This document shows positions 36,413 to 44,496 of a stretch of 64,000 nt of DNA, piece by piece. Made by a program: the position numbers and the translations under genes. Every line of letters begins with the position of its first letter. Within the stretch, counting starts at the first letter, position 1. Source of the stretch: Cetobacterium sp050033475 (GTDB lineage: Bacteria > Fusobacteriota > Fusobacteriia > Fusobacteriales > Fusobacteriaceae); NCBI RefSeq assembly GCF_050033475.1, contig NZ_CP188319.1, forward strand, positions 1,302,001 through 1,366,000, in the 5' to 3' direction. The notes under the pieces are model-generated. The model was not told where the DNA came from. It did not search any database and was given only the letters and a program-made list of their open reading frames with translations.

Positions 36413-37381
36413 ATGTATCCATTAAAATTTAAAAAACATTTGGTTGAAAAGGTATGGGGAGGAAAAAAATTCCAAACAATTTTAGGAATGGAATTGCCAA
36501 GGGGACTCAATGTGGGAGAATCTTGGGAAGTGAGTTGTCATAAGGGAGGACTTTCCTTTGTAGAAAATGGAGAATTGAAGGATAAAAGTTTAATAGATAT
36601 AATTGCAGAAAATAGAGAAGAAATTTTAGGAGAGGAAATAGTTGAAAAATTTGGAGATAAATTTCCTCTACTAATAAAATATTTAGATATAAATGATAAA
36701 TTGTCAGTTCAAGTTCATCCTTCCAACGAATATGCTTTGAGAGTAGAGGGAGAATTTGGGAAAAGTGAATCTTGGTATGTGATAGACGCCAGTGAAGATG
36801 CAAAATTAATAATGGGATTAAAAGAGGGAATAACAAAGGAAATTTTTAAGAAGAAAGTTGAAAATTCAGATTTTACAGATATATTCAATATAATTTCTGT
36901 AAAAAAAGGAGATTTTATAAATATAAATCCAGGAACAGTTCATGGAACTTTGGAAGGATCAATATTAATTTGTGAAACTCAGCAAAATTCAGACACGACC
37001 TATAGAATTTATGATTTCGATAGACTTGTAGATGGAAAGAAAAGACCACTTCATTTGGAAAAGGCTTTGGATGTTATAAATTTTGGGCTGATTCCTGAAG
37101 TTTCCACAGAGGAAAGTAGAAAAAAAATAAAACTTTTAGGTGGAATAAAGGAAGAAATGGTAAGAGGTCAGTATTTTAATATAGATAGACTTTTAATAGA
37201 TGGAGTCTTTAAGGATGAAATAAATAGTAACTTCAAAGTTTATTCAATTTTAGATGGAGAGGGGACTCTAATGACCTCTGGAAAAATCTATGAAATAAAA
37301 AAAGGAGATACATATTTTATTCCAGCAAAATTTGAAATAGTTATAGGTGGTAAAGTAGAGATTTTAAAATCCTATATTTAA
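36413..37381 (+). CDS. manA: Mannose-6-phosphate isomerase, class I
   Basis: 322 residues, Bacillus-type ManA. KVWGGKKFQTILGMELP, GESWEVSCHKGG and the zinc-site segments QVHPSNEYA and NPGTVHGTLEG are characteristic. It interconverts mannose 6-phosphate and fructose 6-phosphate. ATG follows AAGGAG. The 250 bases before it, between the divergent crr and manA genes, are AT-rich with nothing else recognised. A rhodanese gene follows after 24 bases. Confidence 0.93.
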   Translation: MYPLKFKKHLVEKVWGGKKFQTILGMELPRGLNVGESWEVSCHKGGLSFVENGELKDKSLIDIIAENREEILGEEIVEKFGDKFPLLIKYLDINDKLSVQVHPSNEYALRVEGEFGKSESWYVIDASEDAKLIMGLKEGITKEIFKKKVENSDFTDIFNIISVKKGDFININPGTVHGTLEGSILICETQQNSDTTYRIYDFDRLVDGKKRPLHLEKALDVINFGLIPEVSTEESRKKIKLLGGIKEEMVRGQYFNIDRLLIDGVFKDEINSNFKVYSILDGEGTLMTSGKIYEIKKGDTYFIPAKFEIVIGGKVEILKSYI

Positions 37382-37405
37382 TCTCTGTAATTGAAAGGAG
37401 TAAAA

Positions 37406-37702
37406 ATGGAAAAATTCGAAACCCTAGAAAAAAGTAAGGTTAAAGAGCTTATAAAGGATAAAAATATTCATATACTAGATGTGAGAGGGGAAGATGAATA
37501 TGAAGATGGCCATTTAGAAGGTGCTATAAATATTCCTCTACCAGAATTACCTTCAAGACTAGATGAATTAGATAAAAATGAAACTTATCTATGTATTTGT
37601 GCCCATGGGGTAAGATCAAAATCCGCAGCAAAAATTCTTACAGATGAAAATTTTAAAAAAGTATATAATTCCCAAGAGGGCATGGCCACTTGGAAAGATT
37701 AA
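37406..37702 (+). CDS. Rhodanese-like domain protein
   Basis: 98 residues from ATG 37406, six bases after AAAGGAG. It is a single rhodanese domain: HILDVRGEDEYEDGHLEGA near 23-41 and the active-site loop CAHGVRS, whose cysteine carries persulfide sulfur. It is a cytoplasmic sulfur-transfer or sulfide-handling protein of unknown partner. It shares a transcript with manA and ends at the terminator that overlaps its stop. Confidence 0.88.
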   Translation: MEKFETLEKSKVKELIKDKNIHILDVRGEDEYEDGHLEGAINIPLPELPSRLDELDKNETYLCICAHGVRSKSAAKILTDENFKKVYNSQEGMATWKD

Positions 37703-37728
37703 TTCCTCATTTTGAGGAATTTTTTTTT
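37702..37728 (+). terminator. Intrinsic terminator after rhodanese gene
   Basis: ATTCCTC pairs with GAGGAAT around ATTTT, followed by nine T. Confidence 0.85.
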
Positions 37729-37737
37729 AAAATTAAA

Positions 37738-37767
37738 TTGCAAATTTCTATTAATTATTGTTATAAT
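37738..37767 (+). promoter_or_regulatory. Promoter of the deaminase gene
   Basis: TTGCAA (37738-37743) and TATAAT (37762-37767) are spaced by 18 bases. The leader of about 50 bases contains a small CCTTAA/TTAAGG repeat just before the ribosome site. Confidence 0.55.
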
Positions 37768-37822
37768 GGGGAAATAACCCAAAAAAAGGCAGAGACCTTA
37801 ACCTTAAGGAGAGGATAATATT

Positions 37823-39121
37823 ATGGATTTACTTTTTAAAAATATCACCATTGTAACAATGGATGATGAGGAATTTGTTATTGAAAATGGATATTTAGGA
37901 ATTCAAGGGGAGAAGATAGTTTATTTATCTAAGGAAAAACCAAATATTCAGGCTAATAGAGAAATTGATGGAAAAGGAAAAGTAATAATGCCAGGGTTAA
38001 TAAATTGTCATACTCATATTCCAATGTCAATATTGAGAGGGTATGCAGATGACTATGAACTTCAAGATTGGTTATTCAATCATATTTTTAAGGCAGAAGC
38101 AAAAATGGATGACAAATGTGTGGAGTTAGGAGCATTATTAACTGTGGCAGAAATGGTTAGTACAGGAACTACTTCAATAACGGATATGTATATAAATGGT
38201 CCTGTGGTAGCAGAGGTTATAAAAAATACAGGAATTAGAGCCAATATTTGTAATGGTAATTTTTGTTTTACAGAAAAATATGATCATTTAGAGGATAAGG
38301 GCTATAGACAGTTTATGGAGATAGTTGAAAAATATCATAATTATAGCAATGGAAGAATAAAAATAGATGTGGGAATTCATGGAGAATACACTTCAACTCC
38401 AGAATTTTGGACTTTCTGGGCAAAAAAAGCCAAGGAATACAATTTAAATATGCACTTGCATCTTTCAGAAACAGAATTAGAACATGAAAATTGTAAGAAG
38501 AAATATGGAAAGACACCAACGGAAATATTAATAGCCCATGGAGTTTTTGATACTCAGGCCAATTTAGCTCACTGTGTTTGGCTAGAGGAAAAAGATATGA
38601 AGTTAATAGTGGAGAAAAATGCCAGTGTTTGTCATAATCCAGTTTCAAATTTAAAGTTAGCTTCTGGAATTGCAGATATAAATAAAATGATGGAAATGGG
38701 AGTAAATGTATGTTTAGGTACAGATGGAGTAGCTTCTAACAATACCCATGATTTATTTGAAGAGTTGAAATTATCAGCAATTTTAGCCAAGGGAAAAACC
38801 CTTTGTGCAAAGACTTTACCTGCCAAGGAAGCTTTAAAGTTGGCCACTATAAATGGAGCAAAATCTCAGAATAGAGATAATATAGGAATGATAAAAATAG
38901 GTTATGATGCAGATCTTATTATGGTAGATTTTAGTAATATTTCCCATACTCCAGTTTATGATGTGGTATCAAGTTTAGTTTATAATACCATAGGTAGAGA
39001 TGTTTTATTGACAATGGTTCAAGGGAAAATACTTTATGAAAATGGGAAATTTGCGACAATTGATATAGAGAAAGTTAAGGAAGAAATTAATTCCTATGTA
39101 ATTCCAAAACTTAAGGGATAG
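37823..39121 (+). CDS. mtaD: Amidohydrolase, MTA/SAH deaminase-like (TRZ/ATZ family)
   Basis: 432 residues. MPGLINCHTHIPMSILRGYADD near 55-75 gives the HxH metal ligands and the MTA/SAH-deaminase-type D-rich segment. Further ligands are in HLHLSETE, LAHCVWL and GTDGVASN. The enzyme would deaminate 5-methylthioadenosine or S-adenosylhomocysteine in the cytoplasm. Related family members act on guanine or other aminated rings, so the substrate is a family-level inference. ATG follows AAGGAGAGG. It is a single-gene unit with its own promoter and terminator. Confidence 0.8.
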   Translation: MDLLFKNITIVTMDDEEFVIENGYLGIQGEKIVYLSKEKPNIQANREIDGKGKVIMPGLINCHTHIPMSILRGYADDYELQDWLFNHIFKAEAKMDDKCVELGALLTVAEMVSTGTTSITDMYINGPVVAEVIKNTGIRANICNGNFCFTEKYDHLEDKGYRQFMEIVEKYHNYSNGRIKIDVGIHGEYTSTPEFWTFWAKKAKEYNLNMHLHLSETELEHENCKKKYGKTPTEILIAHGVFDTQANLAHCVWLEEKDMKLIVEKNASVCHNPVSNLKLASGIADINKMMEMGVNVCLGTDGVASNNTHDLFEELKLSAILAKGKTLCAKTLPAKEALKLATINGAKSQNRDNIGMIKIGYDADLIMVDFSNISHTPVYDVVSSLVYNTIGRDVLLTMVQGKILYENGKFATIDIEKVKEEINSYVIPKLKG

Positions 39122-39133
39122 AAGAAAAATTTT

Positions 39134-39163
39134 AAAACAGAGTGTAAAAGCTCTGTTTTTTTT
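39134..39163 (+). terminator. Intrinsic terminator after deaminase gene
   Basis: AAAACAGAG pairs with CTCTGTTTT around TGTAAAAG, followed by four more T. Confidence 0.88.
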
Positions 39164-39164
39164 A

Positions 39165-39210
39165 TTGACAAAGATAGAAAAATGTCCTATATTCATGTTG
39201 TGCATATGCA
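39165..39210 (+). promoter_or_regulatory. Strong promoter with palindromic operator
   Basis: TTGACA (39165-39170) and TATATT (39188-39193) are exactly 17 bases apart. The palindrome TGCATATGCA (39201-39210) covers the expected transcription start, the position of a repressor operator. It drives the NifX-like and Fe-S ATPase genes. Confidence 0.65.
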
Positions 39211-39244
39211 AATGATTTTGTAGAAAACTGAGGAGATGATTTTT

Positions 39245-39616
39245 ATGAAAATAGGAATTCCAGTGGAAGAAAATAATATGGATACAAGATTAGATGATAG
39301 GTTTGGAAGAGCAGGTTATTTTGCAATAGTTTCTTTAGAAAATGGAAAAATAAAAGATATTGAATATGTGGAAAATATTTTTAAGGATGAAAGCTCAGGG
39401 GCAGGACAAAAAACAGCAATGCTTTTAAGTGACAAGGATGTAAAAAAAGTTATTGTGCCTGAATTGGGACCTAAGGCTAAATTAGCATTAAAAGAATTGG
39501 AAATAGAAGCCTTTAAAAAAGGTGATATGGATAATTTAGAAGAAGCACTGGAGAATTTATTGGAAAATAATTTAAAAATTTATCCCTTAGTAGAAAGTGG
39601 ATTGAGAAGAGCCTAG
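39245..39616 (+). CDS. NifB/NifX-family metal-cluster-binding protein
   Basis: 123 residues from ATG 39245, nine bases after GAGGAGATG; an earlier start at 39236 lies in that site. The pattern MKIGIPVEENNMDTRLDDRFGRA, then VENIFKD and AGQKTA, is the dinitrogenase iron-molybdenum cofactor (NifX/NafY) fold common in anaerobes that lack nitrogenase. It probably binds an Fe-S or other metal cluster. It is cotranscribed with two ferredoxin-MinD ATPases. Its exact role is unknown. Confidence 0.85.
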   Translation: MKIGIPVEENNMDTRLDDRFGRAGYFAIVSLENGKIKDIEYVENIFKDESSGAGQKTAMLLSDKDVKKVIVPELGPKAKLALKELEIEAFKKGDMDNLEEALENLLENNLKIYPLVESGLRRA

Positions 39617-39626
39617 AGGTGAAAAA

Positions 39627-40469
39627 ATGAAAATAGCGATTTTAAGTGGAAAGGGTGGAACAGGTAAAACAACCATAACTGGAAATTTAGCCACCTTTTT
39701 AAAAAATTGTACAATGATAGATACCGATGTAGAAGAACCTAATTCCCATTTATTTTTTTCCATGGAAAATAAAAAACATGAAAAGGTCTATGGAAAAGTT
39801 CCTGAAATAGATGAAAGCAAATGTATTCTCTGTGGAAAATGTAGTGAATTTTGCAAATATGCAGCTCTGTTTAATACGAAGAAATCTATTTTAATTTTTG
39901 AAGAAAGTTGTCATAGTTGTTTAGGTTGTGAAATAGTCTGTGACTATGGGGCTATTAATTTTAAAAATAGAGAAATTGGAGAAATAATTTCTGGAAGAAA
40001 TAAAGAAATAAATATTCTCTATGGAAAGCTTAATATTGGAGAATTATCAGGAGTAAAAATAATAAATAGATTGAAAAAAATAACAGAGGATGAAAAATTA
40101 TTATTAATAGATTGTCCACCGGGAACTTCCTGTTCCACAGTGGCAGCTGTTTCAGATTGTGATTTTGCTTTGGTAGTGGCAGAACCTACTCCCTTTGGGG
40201 TAAGTGATTTGAAAATGGTTGTGGAAATGTTAAAGAAATTAAAAATTAATTTTGGAGTTGTAATTAATAAGGCTGGTTTGGGAAATAATGAAATTTATGA
40301 TTATCTTTTAGAAAATAAAATAACTCTTTTAGAGGAAATTCCCTTCAATGAAGATGTGGTAAAATTTTATTCCCAGGGGAAAATATTTTTAGAAGAATCA
40401 GAAATATATGCTGAAAAATTTAAAAATATTTATAGAAAAATAGAGGTGTTAACCAATGAAAATAAATGA
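39627..40469 (+). CDS. MinD/Mrp-like ATPase with two 4Fe-4S ferredoxin motifs (first)
   Basis: 280 residues. The deviant Walker A SGKGGTGKTTITGNLA lies at 6-21. An inserted ferredoxin domain near 65-110 has CILCGKCSEFC and CHSCLGCEIVC, eight cysteines for two 4Fe-4S clusters. DCPPGTSCS is the switch region. It likely assembles or transfers Fe-S clusters, or couples ATP to electron transfer, in the cytoplasm. It lies 10 bases after the NifX-like gene and overlaps its paralogue by 14 bases. Confidence 0.85.
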   Translation: MKIAILSGKGGTGKTTITGNLATFLKNCTMIDTDVEEPNSHLFFSMENKKHEKVYGKVPEIDESKCILCGKCSEFCKYAALFNTKKSILIFEESCHSCLGCEIVCDYGAINFKNREIGEIISGRNKEINILYGKLNIGELSGVKIINRLKKITEDEKLLLIDCPPGTSCSTVAAVSDCDFALVVAEPTPFGVSDLKMVVEMLKKLKINFGVVINKAGLGNNEIYDYLLENKITLLEEIPFNEDVVKFYSQGKIFLEESEIYAEKFKNIYRKIEVLTNENK

Positions 40470-41331
40470 AATTGTGGTAATATCTGGAAAGGGAGGAACG
40501 GGGAAAACTTCCTTAGTAGCTTCAATGATTCCATATATAAAGGATAGTGTGGTTATAGCAGATTGTGATGTGGATGCACCGGATTTACATATTTTAATGA
40601 ATCCTATTTTAGAGGCTAAAGAAGATTTTTTTGGAATGAAGAAAGCTAAAATAGATAAAAATTTATGTATAAATTGTGGAAAATGCCAGGAAGTTTGTGC
40701 TTTTGGAGCCATAGATAGAAATATAAATATTAACCAAATGAAGTGTGAAGGATGTACGACTTGTACCTTGGTTTGTGAAGAAAATGCTATTTCCATGGAA
40801 ATGGCTAAAACAGGGGAAATTTATGAATCCAATTGTGAATATGGTCCAATGTTTCATGCAAGATTGATTCCTGGAGAGGAAGCATCTGGAAAATTGATAA
40901 CCATGGTGAGAAGAAAGGCGAAGGACTTTGCAAGAAAACATTCTATTGAAAATATAGTTATAGATGGATCCCCAGGAGTAGCTTGTAATGTAATAAGTTC
41001 TATTATGGGAGTGGAAAAGGCAGTTGTTGTCACAGAACCAACAGTGTCAGGTCTTCATGATTTAAAAAGAGTCTGTGAACTTTTGAGAAAATATCCAATA
41101 GAAATTTTAGTAGTTGTTAATAAATATACTTTATCTCAGGAAAAAACAGAGGAAATTGAAAAATTTTGCCAAGAATCAAAAATAGATTTAGCTTTAAAAA
41201 TACCCTTTAATAAAGAAATGGTTCGAGCTATTTCAAAATTAAAAATACCTTCCCTAGAGGAAAAGGAATTTTTTGAAACCATTGGATTTTATAAATTTAT
41301 GGAAAAGATAAATAAAAGACAGAGCTTATAA
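40456..41331 (+). CDS. MinD/Mrp-like ATPase with two 4Fe-4S ferredoxin motifs (second)
   Basis: 291 residues, a paralogue of the preceding gene: SGKGGTGKTSLVASM near 9-23, ferredoxin cysteines CINCGKCQEVC and CEGCTTCTLVC near 72-105, and DGSPGVACNV as switch. The two probably form a heterodimer, since they are always paired in this type of cluster. ATG follows AGAGGTG within the upstream gene. The stop lies within the terminator hairpin. Confidence 0.85.
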   Translation: MKINEIVVISGKGGTGKTSLVASMIPYIKDSVVIADCDVDAPDLHILMNPILEAKEDFFGMKKAKIDKNLCINCGKCQEVCAFGAIDRNININQMKCEGCTTCTLVCEENAISMEMAKTGEIYESNCEYGPMFHARLIPGEEASGKLITMVRRKAKDFARKHSIENIVIDGSPGVACNVISSIMGVEKAVVVTEPTVSGLHDLKRVCELLRKYPIEILVVVNKYTLSQEKTEEIEKFCQESKIDLALKIPFNKEMVRAISKLKIPSLEEKEFFETIGFYKFMEKINKRQSL

Positions 41332-41349
41332 TGTTAGGCTCTGTCTTTT
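41314..41349 (+). terminator. Intrinsic terminator after Fe-S ATPase genes
   Basis: AAAAGACAGAGC pairs with GCTCTGTCTTTT, followed by two more T. The reverse A-tract may also serve the convergent sulfatase operon. Confidence 0.85.
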
Positions 41350-41371
41350 TTCTAAAAAATAATTTTTAAAA

Positions 41372-42856
41372 TTATTGAATTTTATTTTCCTGATCAATTG
41401 TTAAAATATTTTCTTTTAATTGATTATCCCCTGAAAATATATATTTAGATTGATATCTTCCAAAGGTATCTTTTTGGAATCCACCCCATTTTCCAGCTAA
41501 TTTTTTTTGTCCTCCACCATACACTGGAAGAAGAGCACCATCAATTTCTGGATTAACATGGTCAGCGTACCAAGTTAATAACTCAACTCTCATGGAATCA
41601 ATAATGTTCTCATATTTTTTTTCTTCAATTAAATTGTTTTTTTCCTGAGGATCTTCCATAAGATTGTAAAATTCACAGGGACCATCAGGATAACGATGTA
41701 TATATTTAAAGTTTTTATTTCTAATCATTCTTGTGGGACCATATTCATCATAAATTACAATATTTTCATTTTCTTCTAGGGAATTATTTTCTAAAATTTT
41801 CTTGAAACTTTTTCCAGGATAATTAACATTTGTATCTAAATTATCATTTAAATCTAAATATTCTAATATAGTTTGTCTTATATCATAATGACTAAGAAGA
41901 TTTTCAACAACTTCAGCTTTAAATTCGCCTTTTTTATACATGATAAATGGAATTTTTACGGAAGTGTCATACATATTTAAAGGACTAGTTCCATTTCCCT
42001 TTCCAAAAATCCCGTGATGTCCCATATTCATACCATTATCACTGGTAAAAATAATAATAGTGTCTTCTAAGAGTTTTTTCTTTTCCAATGATTCTATAAC
42101 TCTACCAATATTAAAATCCATAGAAGTTAGTGCTCCAAAATATCCCTTTAAAACATCAATTCTTTCCTCTTCAGTTCCTTCAAAGGTTTCTACTATTTTC
42201 CAAGGGTGATAAGGATCTCTTGGACAAGATTGAAAAGAACAATCCTTATATAAATTTAAAATATTCTCTGGATGATTTTTACAATTCCAAGGAGAATGGG
42301 GAGCTGTATAATTTAAGCTTAAGAAGAAAGGATTTTCTTTTTCCCAGTTATTTTCAATAAAATCTAGAGCATAGTCAGTAATTTTATCTGTAATATATTC
42401 TTCTTCAAGAACAAGTTCTCCATCTTTATACATAGGGGCATTATAGTAAGGTCCTCCTCCTTTTTGGTGAGAATACCAATACTTAAAACCATTTTGAGGT
42501 TTGTCAGCGGCTCCCATATGCCATTTTCCGCTCATACAACAGATATAATTGTTTTTAGATAAAATATCTACAAAGGTACTTTGTCCTTTTAAATATTCCT
42601 CGGTTGTTGTACCATTTTCCCACTCGTCTAGCCAATCTAAAATACCATGTTGGGAGGGAATTCTTCCTGTAAAGATTGAAGCTCTTGCAGGAGAACATAC
42701 AGGAGAAGCACAGAAGAAGTTATCAAACTTCTTCCCTTCTTCAGCTAATTTATCAATATTTGGTGTTATTGCATCTTTATTTCCATAGGCTCCTAAAGCC
42801 CAATATCCTAGATCATCTGCTATTATAAAAATAATATTACTCTTTTTCTTCACCAC
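41372..42856 (-). CDS. Cytoplasmic Cys-type sulfatase
   Basis: 494 residues. IIFIIADDLGYWALGAYGN opens the alkaline-phosphatase-fold sulfatase with its Asp metal ligands; CSPARASIFTGR near 57 is the C-x-A/P-x-R motif whose cysteine is converted to formylglycine. GKWHMG and SDNGMNMGHHG are further active-site segments. There is no signal peptide, so it acts inside the cell, unlike most gut sulfatases. The GTG start follows GGAGGCTGTAA and overlaps the preceding small gene by 20 bases. No anaerobic maturase (anSME) is in the window. Substrate unknown: a sulfated sugar or choline sulfate brought in by the adjacent symporter. Confidence 0.85.
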   Translation of the reverse strand: MVKKKSNIIFIIADDLGYWALGAYGNKDAITPNIDKLAEEGKKFDNFFCASPVCSPARASIFTGRIPSQHGILDWLDEWENGTTTEEYLKGQSTFVDILSKNNYICCMSGKWHMGAADKPQNGFKYWYSHQKGGGPYYNAPMYKDGELVLEEEYITDKITDYALDFIENNWEKENPFFLSLNYTAPHSPWNCKNHPENILNLYKDCSFQSCPRDPYHPWKIVETFEGTEEERIDVLKGYFGALTSMDFNIGRVIESLEKKKLLEDTIIIFTSDNGMNMGHHGIFGKGNGTSPLNMYDTSVKIPFIMYKKGEFKAEVVENLLSHYDIRQTILEYLDLNDNLDTNVNYPGKSFKKILENNSLEENENIVIYDEYGPTRMIRNKNFKYIHRYPDGPCEFYNLMEDPQEKNNLIEEKKYENIIDSMRVELLTWYADHVNPEIDGALLPVYGGGQKKLAGKWGGFQKDTFGRYQSKYIFSGDNQLKENILTIDQENKIQ

Positions 42857-42980
42857 TTACAGCCTCCAACATAGTTTTTATATTTTGAAATCCTTTTATT
42901 CCAACAATGAAAATTGTATAGACATACCAAACCAATCCAAAGCAAATTAAAAATTTCCAAAATAAAGTTAAAAAAGTCAT
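42837..42980 (-). CDS. Small membrane protein, putative symporter accessory subunit
   Basis: 47 residues (opens MTFLTLFWKFLICFGLVWY). One hydrophobic segment spans about residues 4-28, followed by a basic then acidic tail ending SGEEKE. ATG shares one base with the symporter stop (TAATG) behind GAGGAGGTAGCAT, so it is translationally coupled to it. Small one-segment proteins in this position accompany several sodium:solute symporters. The role as an accessory subunit is inferred from position. Too short for normal gene calling. Confidence 0.72.
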   Translation of the reverse strand: MTFLTLFWKFLICFGLVWYVYTIFIVGIKGFQNIKTMLEAVSGEEKE

Positions 42981-44470
42981 TATGCTACCTCCTCTTCAAG
43001 AACTTCACCTTTAACATGAACTTTAATAAGAGAACCAACAATCATAGCTATCCAAGCACATACAAAGGATGCGATACCAGAATAATAAGGACCAATTGCA
43101 TCAGCTATAGGGCTTAAACTAGGTATTTGTTGTGCTACTAAGAATCCTCCTGGAATTAAAGCTCCAATAATGATAGTAGCATAAGCTCCCCAATCATTTG
43201 CTTTATCCCAATAACAAGCAGCTACAAGTAGAGTAGAAACACTTACAGAATAAATTGTAGCAGTTAGAGTCATATATACCCATAAGTCTGATTTAAGAGG
43301 ATACCATAAACCATAAAGAAGAAGGAAAATACCAATGATACCAATTAAAATTCTATTTATAAGAATTGCTTTTTTTTCTGACCAAGTATTTTTATGAAAA
43401 ATAATTAGAATATCATTATAAATTACACTGGCCCATCCTAATAAATATGAAGAATCTGTTGACATGTCTGCAGCTAACATTGCAGCCACAAGAAGACCAA
43501 TAATACCACTAGGTAATAAAATAGAAAGCATTTTAGGCATTGCATAAAGAGGATTTCCACCAACAGCATCTAATTTAACTAAAACTAAAGCTGTTACTCC
43601 CCAAAGTACAGGAATTAAAGAACGAACAATATAAAATAAACTTGTTTTAGTATACATTTTTTTAGCAACTTTCTCGTCCTTAGCAGAAAGAACTCTTGAA
43701 ATCATAGTTTGCCATGTTAATACAGTAGCAGTTAAAACTAAGGTAGTATATAGGACATATTGCCAACCTAATTTTGGATGCATGAAAGGATTCATTCCTC
43801 CAATTCCATATTCAGTGATAACCTTATCGAATAAAGTATTCCATCCAACTTTGAAAAATACAGTTATAGTTGTAAGAATAAGTCCAATACTCATCAATAA
43901 AAATTGCATATAATCAGTAACTAAAACAGATAACATTCCACCTAAAATAGTATAAAGAGCAACAATTAAAAGAAGTATAGTCATAGTAAGTTCTAAATAT
44001 TTAGGGTTAAGTCCTGCTACAAATACAAGAAACTCTCCACCAGTTCTTAAAAATACACCCATATTTAAAAGTCCTCCTAAAACTATAACAACTCCAGAGG
44101 CCCATCTAACTCTAGGTCCAAATTTTTTCTCGAAGAATTCAGGAATAGTTACAACTCCAGCTTTTCTTAGAGGTTCAATACAAAATCCTGTTTTTCCGAC
44201 AATAAACATAACTGTGGCCATAATTAATCCAACACTAGCTCCAGCAAAACCATATCTATATCCCAATTGACTGGCAGCCATACAGGTAATAATACCAAAT
44301 TCTGTAGCAGCAAGGGAGGCCATACCCACATGGAGATCTACACTTCTACCGGCAACTAAAAAATCATTAACATTTCGAACATATTTTCTAATAAAAATTC
44401 CCACAATTAAACTTAATAAAATATAAAATCCAACAAGTCCACCATCCAATAACCAACTGAAATTAGTCAT
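42980..44470 (-). CDS. Sodium:solute symporter (SSS family)
   Basis: 496 residues with about 13 hydrophobic segments. FLVAGRSVDLHVGMASLAATEFG near 37-60 and DMSTDSSYLLGWASV near 330 are SSS-family signatures. It would use sodium to import a solute. Its operon with a cytoplasmic sulfatase and ROK regulator suggests a sulfated sugar or similar sulfate ester as cargo. Ribosome site GGAGGG precedes ATG, 26 bases after the regulator stop. Confidence 0.9.
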   Translation of the reverse strand: MTNFSWLLDGGLVGFYILLSLIVGIFIRKYVRNVNDFLVAGRSVDLHVGMASLAATEFGIITCMAASQLGYRYGFAGASVGLIMATVMFIVGKTGFCIEPLRKAGVVTIPEFFEKKFGPRVRWASGVVIVLGGLLNMGVFLRTGGEFLVFVAGLNPKYLELTMTILLLIVALYTILGGMLSVLVTDYMQFLLMSIGLILTTITVFFKVGWNTLFDKVITEYGIGGMNPFMHPKLGWQYVLYTTLVLTATVLTWQTMISRVLSAKDEKVAKKMYTKTSLFYIVRSLIPVLWGVTALVLVKLDAVGGNPLYAMPKMLSILLPSGIIGLLVAAMLAADMSTDSSYLLGWASVIYNDILIIFHKNTWSEKKAILINRILIGIIGIFLLLYGLWYPLKSDLWVYMTLTATIYSVSVSTLLVAACYWDKANDWGAYATIIIGALIPGGFLVAQQIPSLSPIADAIGPYYSGIASFVCAWIAMIVGSLIKVHVKGEVLEEEVA

Positions 44471-44496
44471 TAAAAACCCTCCTAATATTTTTAGAT

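Noticed and set aside
37768..37822. SAM or SAH riboswitch before the MTA/SAH deaminase gene
   Set aside because: The leader is only about 50 bases and has no matching conserved core; only a small CCTTAA repeat is seen.
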